From an uncultured Eubacterium sp. (GTDB lineage Bacteria > Bacillota > Clostridia > Lachnospirales > Lachnospiraceae), in NCBI GenBank assembly GCA_946412445.1, contig CAMKHH010000095.1:1-5619 (forward strand): DNA of 5,619 nucleotides, in the 5' to 3' direction. The notes below the pieces were generated by a model that ran no database searches, was not told the DNA's origin, and was given only the letters and a program-made list of their open reading frames with translations. Below are positions 5,505 to 5,619 of the stretch, piece by piece; position 1 is the stretch's first letter; each line of letters begins with the position of its first letter. The position numbers were made by a program, and so were the translations under genes.

Positions 5505-5619
5505 TTATCCGTTGATACGGCTCCAAAGCTTCTTAGCCTCTTCTCTTACTTCAAATAATACTTTTTCTTCATCTATACCTGTCAGTTCACGGTCTTTCAT
5601 CAGAACTTTACCGTTACAG
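5505..5619 (-). CDS. ssnA: SsnA-type aminohydrolase, C-terminal 37 codons (runs off right edge)
   Basis: From the window edge the minus strand reads CNGKVLMKDRELTGIDEE, then KVLFEVREEAKKLWSRING and TAA at 5507-5505. This fits the C-terminal strand and helix of E. coli SsnA (VNGVMVYEDRQFNFD...SIYAQARKAAASMWRRM) and of related amidohydrolases in the chlorohydrolase/guanine deaminase group. SsnA is an uncharacterised predicted cytosolic metal-dependent aminohydrolase found beside YgfK in many bacteria. The stop lies 32 bp ahead of ygfK, consistent with one operon. The catalytic residues lie outside the window, so another amidohydrolase of the group cannot be excluded. Confidence 0.72.
   Translation of the reverse strand, partial: CNGKVLMKDRELTGIDEEKVLFEVREEAKKLWSRING

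Overview
The window suggests a low-to-mid GC anaerobic Firmicute, probably a gut clostridium of the Lachnospiraceae type. This rests on strong AGGAGG-like ribosome binding sites, AT-rich intergenic DNA with U-tailed hairpin terminators, and the gene content. Species cannot be fixed from the sequence. All supported genes lie on the minus strand, so transcription runs from high to low coordinates.

Layout in transcription order: (1) 5619-5505, the last 37 codons of an SsnA-type aminohydrolase; (2) 5472-2516, a YgfK-type iron-sulfur flavoprotein whose reading frame is broken by what looks like one missing base near 2963; (3) 2515-2441, a 75-bp gap, open throughout in the hyuA frame, whose translation resembles the C-terminal motif of an amidohydrolase; (4) 2440-1073, an intact 455-aa dihydropyrimidinase/D-hydantoinase (HyuA/YgeZ type); (5) 1072-659, a 414-bp non-coding stretch holding a strong terminator, two 37-bp direct repeats that each form a hairpin, a candidate promoter with palindromes, and a compact multi-hairpin element of about 120 bp; (6) 658-1, the N-terminal 219 codons of a ROK-family transcriptional regulator running off the left edge.

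ssnA, ygfK and hyuA form one operon-like run (gaps of 32 and 75 bp). These families recur together in bacterial clusters linked to selenium-dependent molybdenum hydroxylases and, more recently, to anaerobic purine/uric-acid breakdown by gut bacteria. YgfK carries the modules of dihydropyrimidine dehydrogenase in a rearranged order, and HyuA is a dihydropyrimidinase relative. A plausible working model (inference) is that YgfK reduces a purine-derived ring, HyuA opens the reduced ring by hydrolysis, and SsnA removes an amino group. The ROK gene is a separate transcription unit behind several stacked hairpins; its link to the operon is unproven.

The points most worth a second look are the exact ygfK frameshift, the amidohydrolase-like relic in the ygfK-hyuA gap, and the structured element in the ROK leader.
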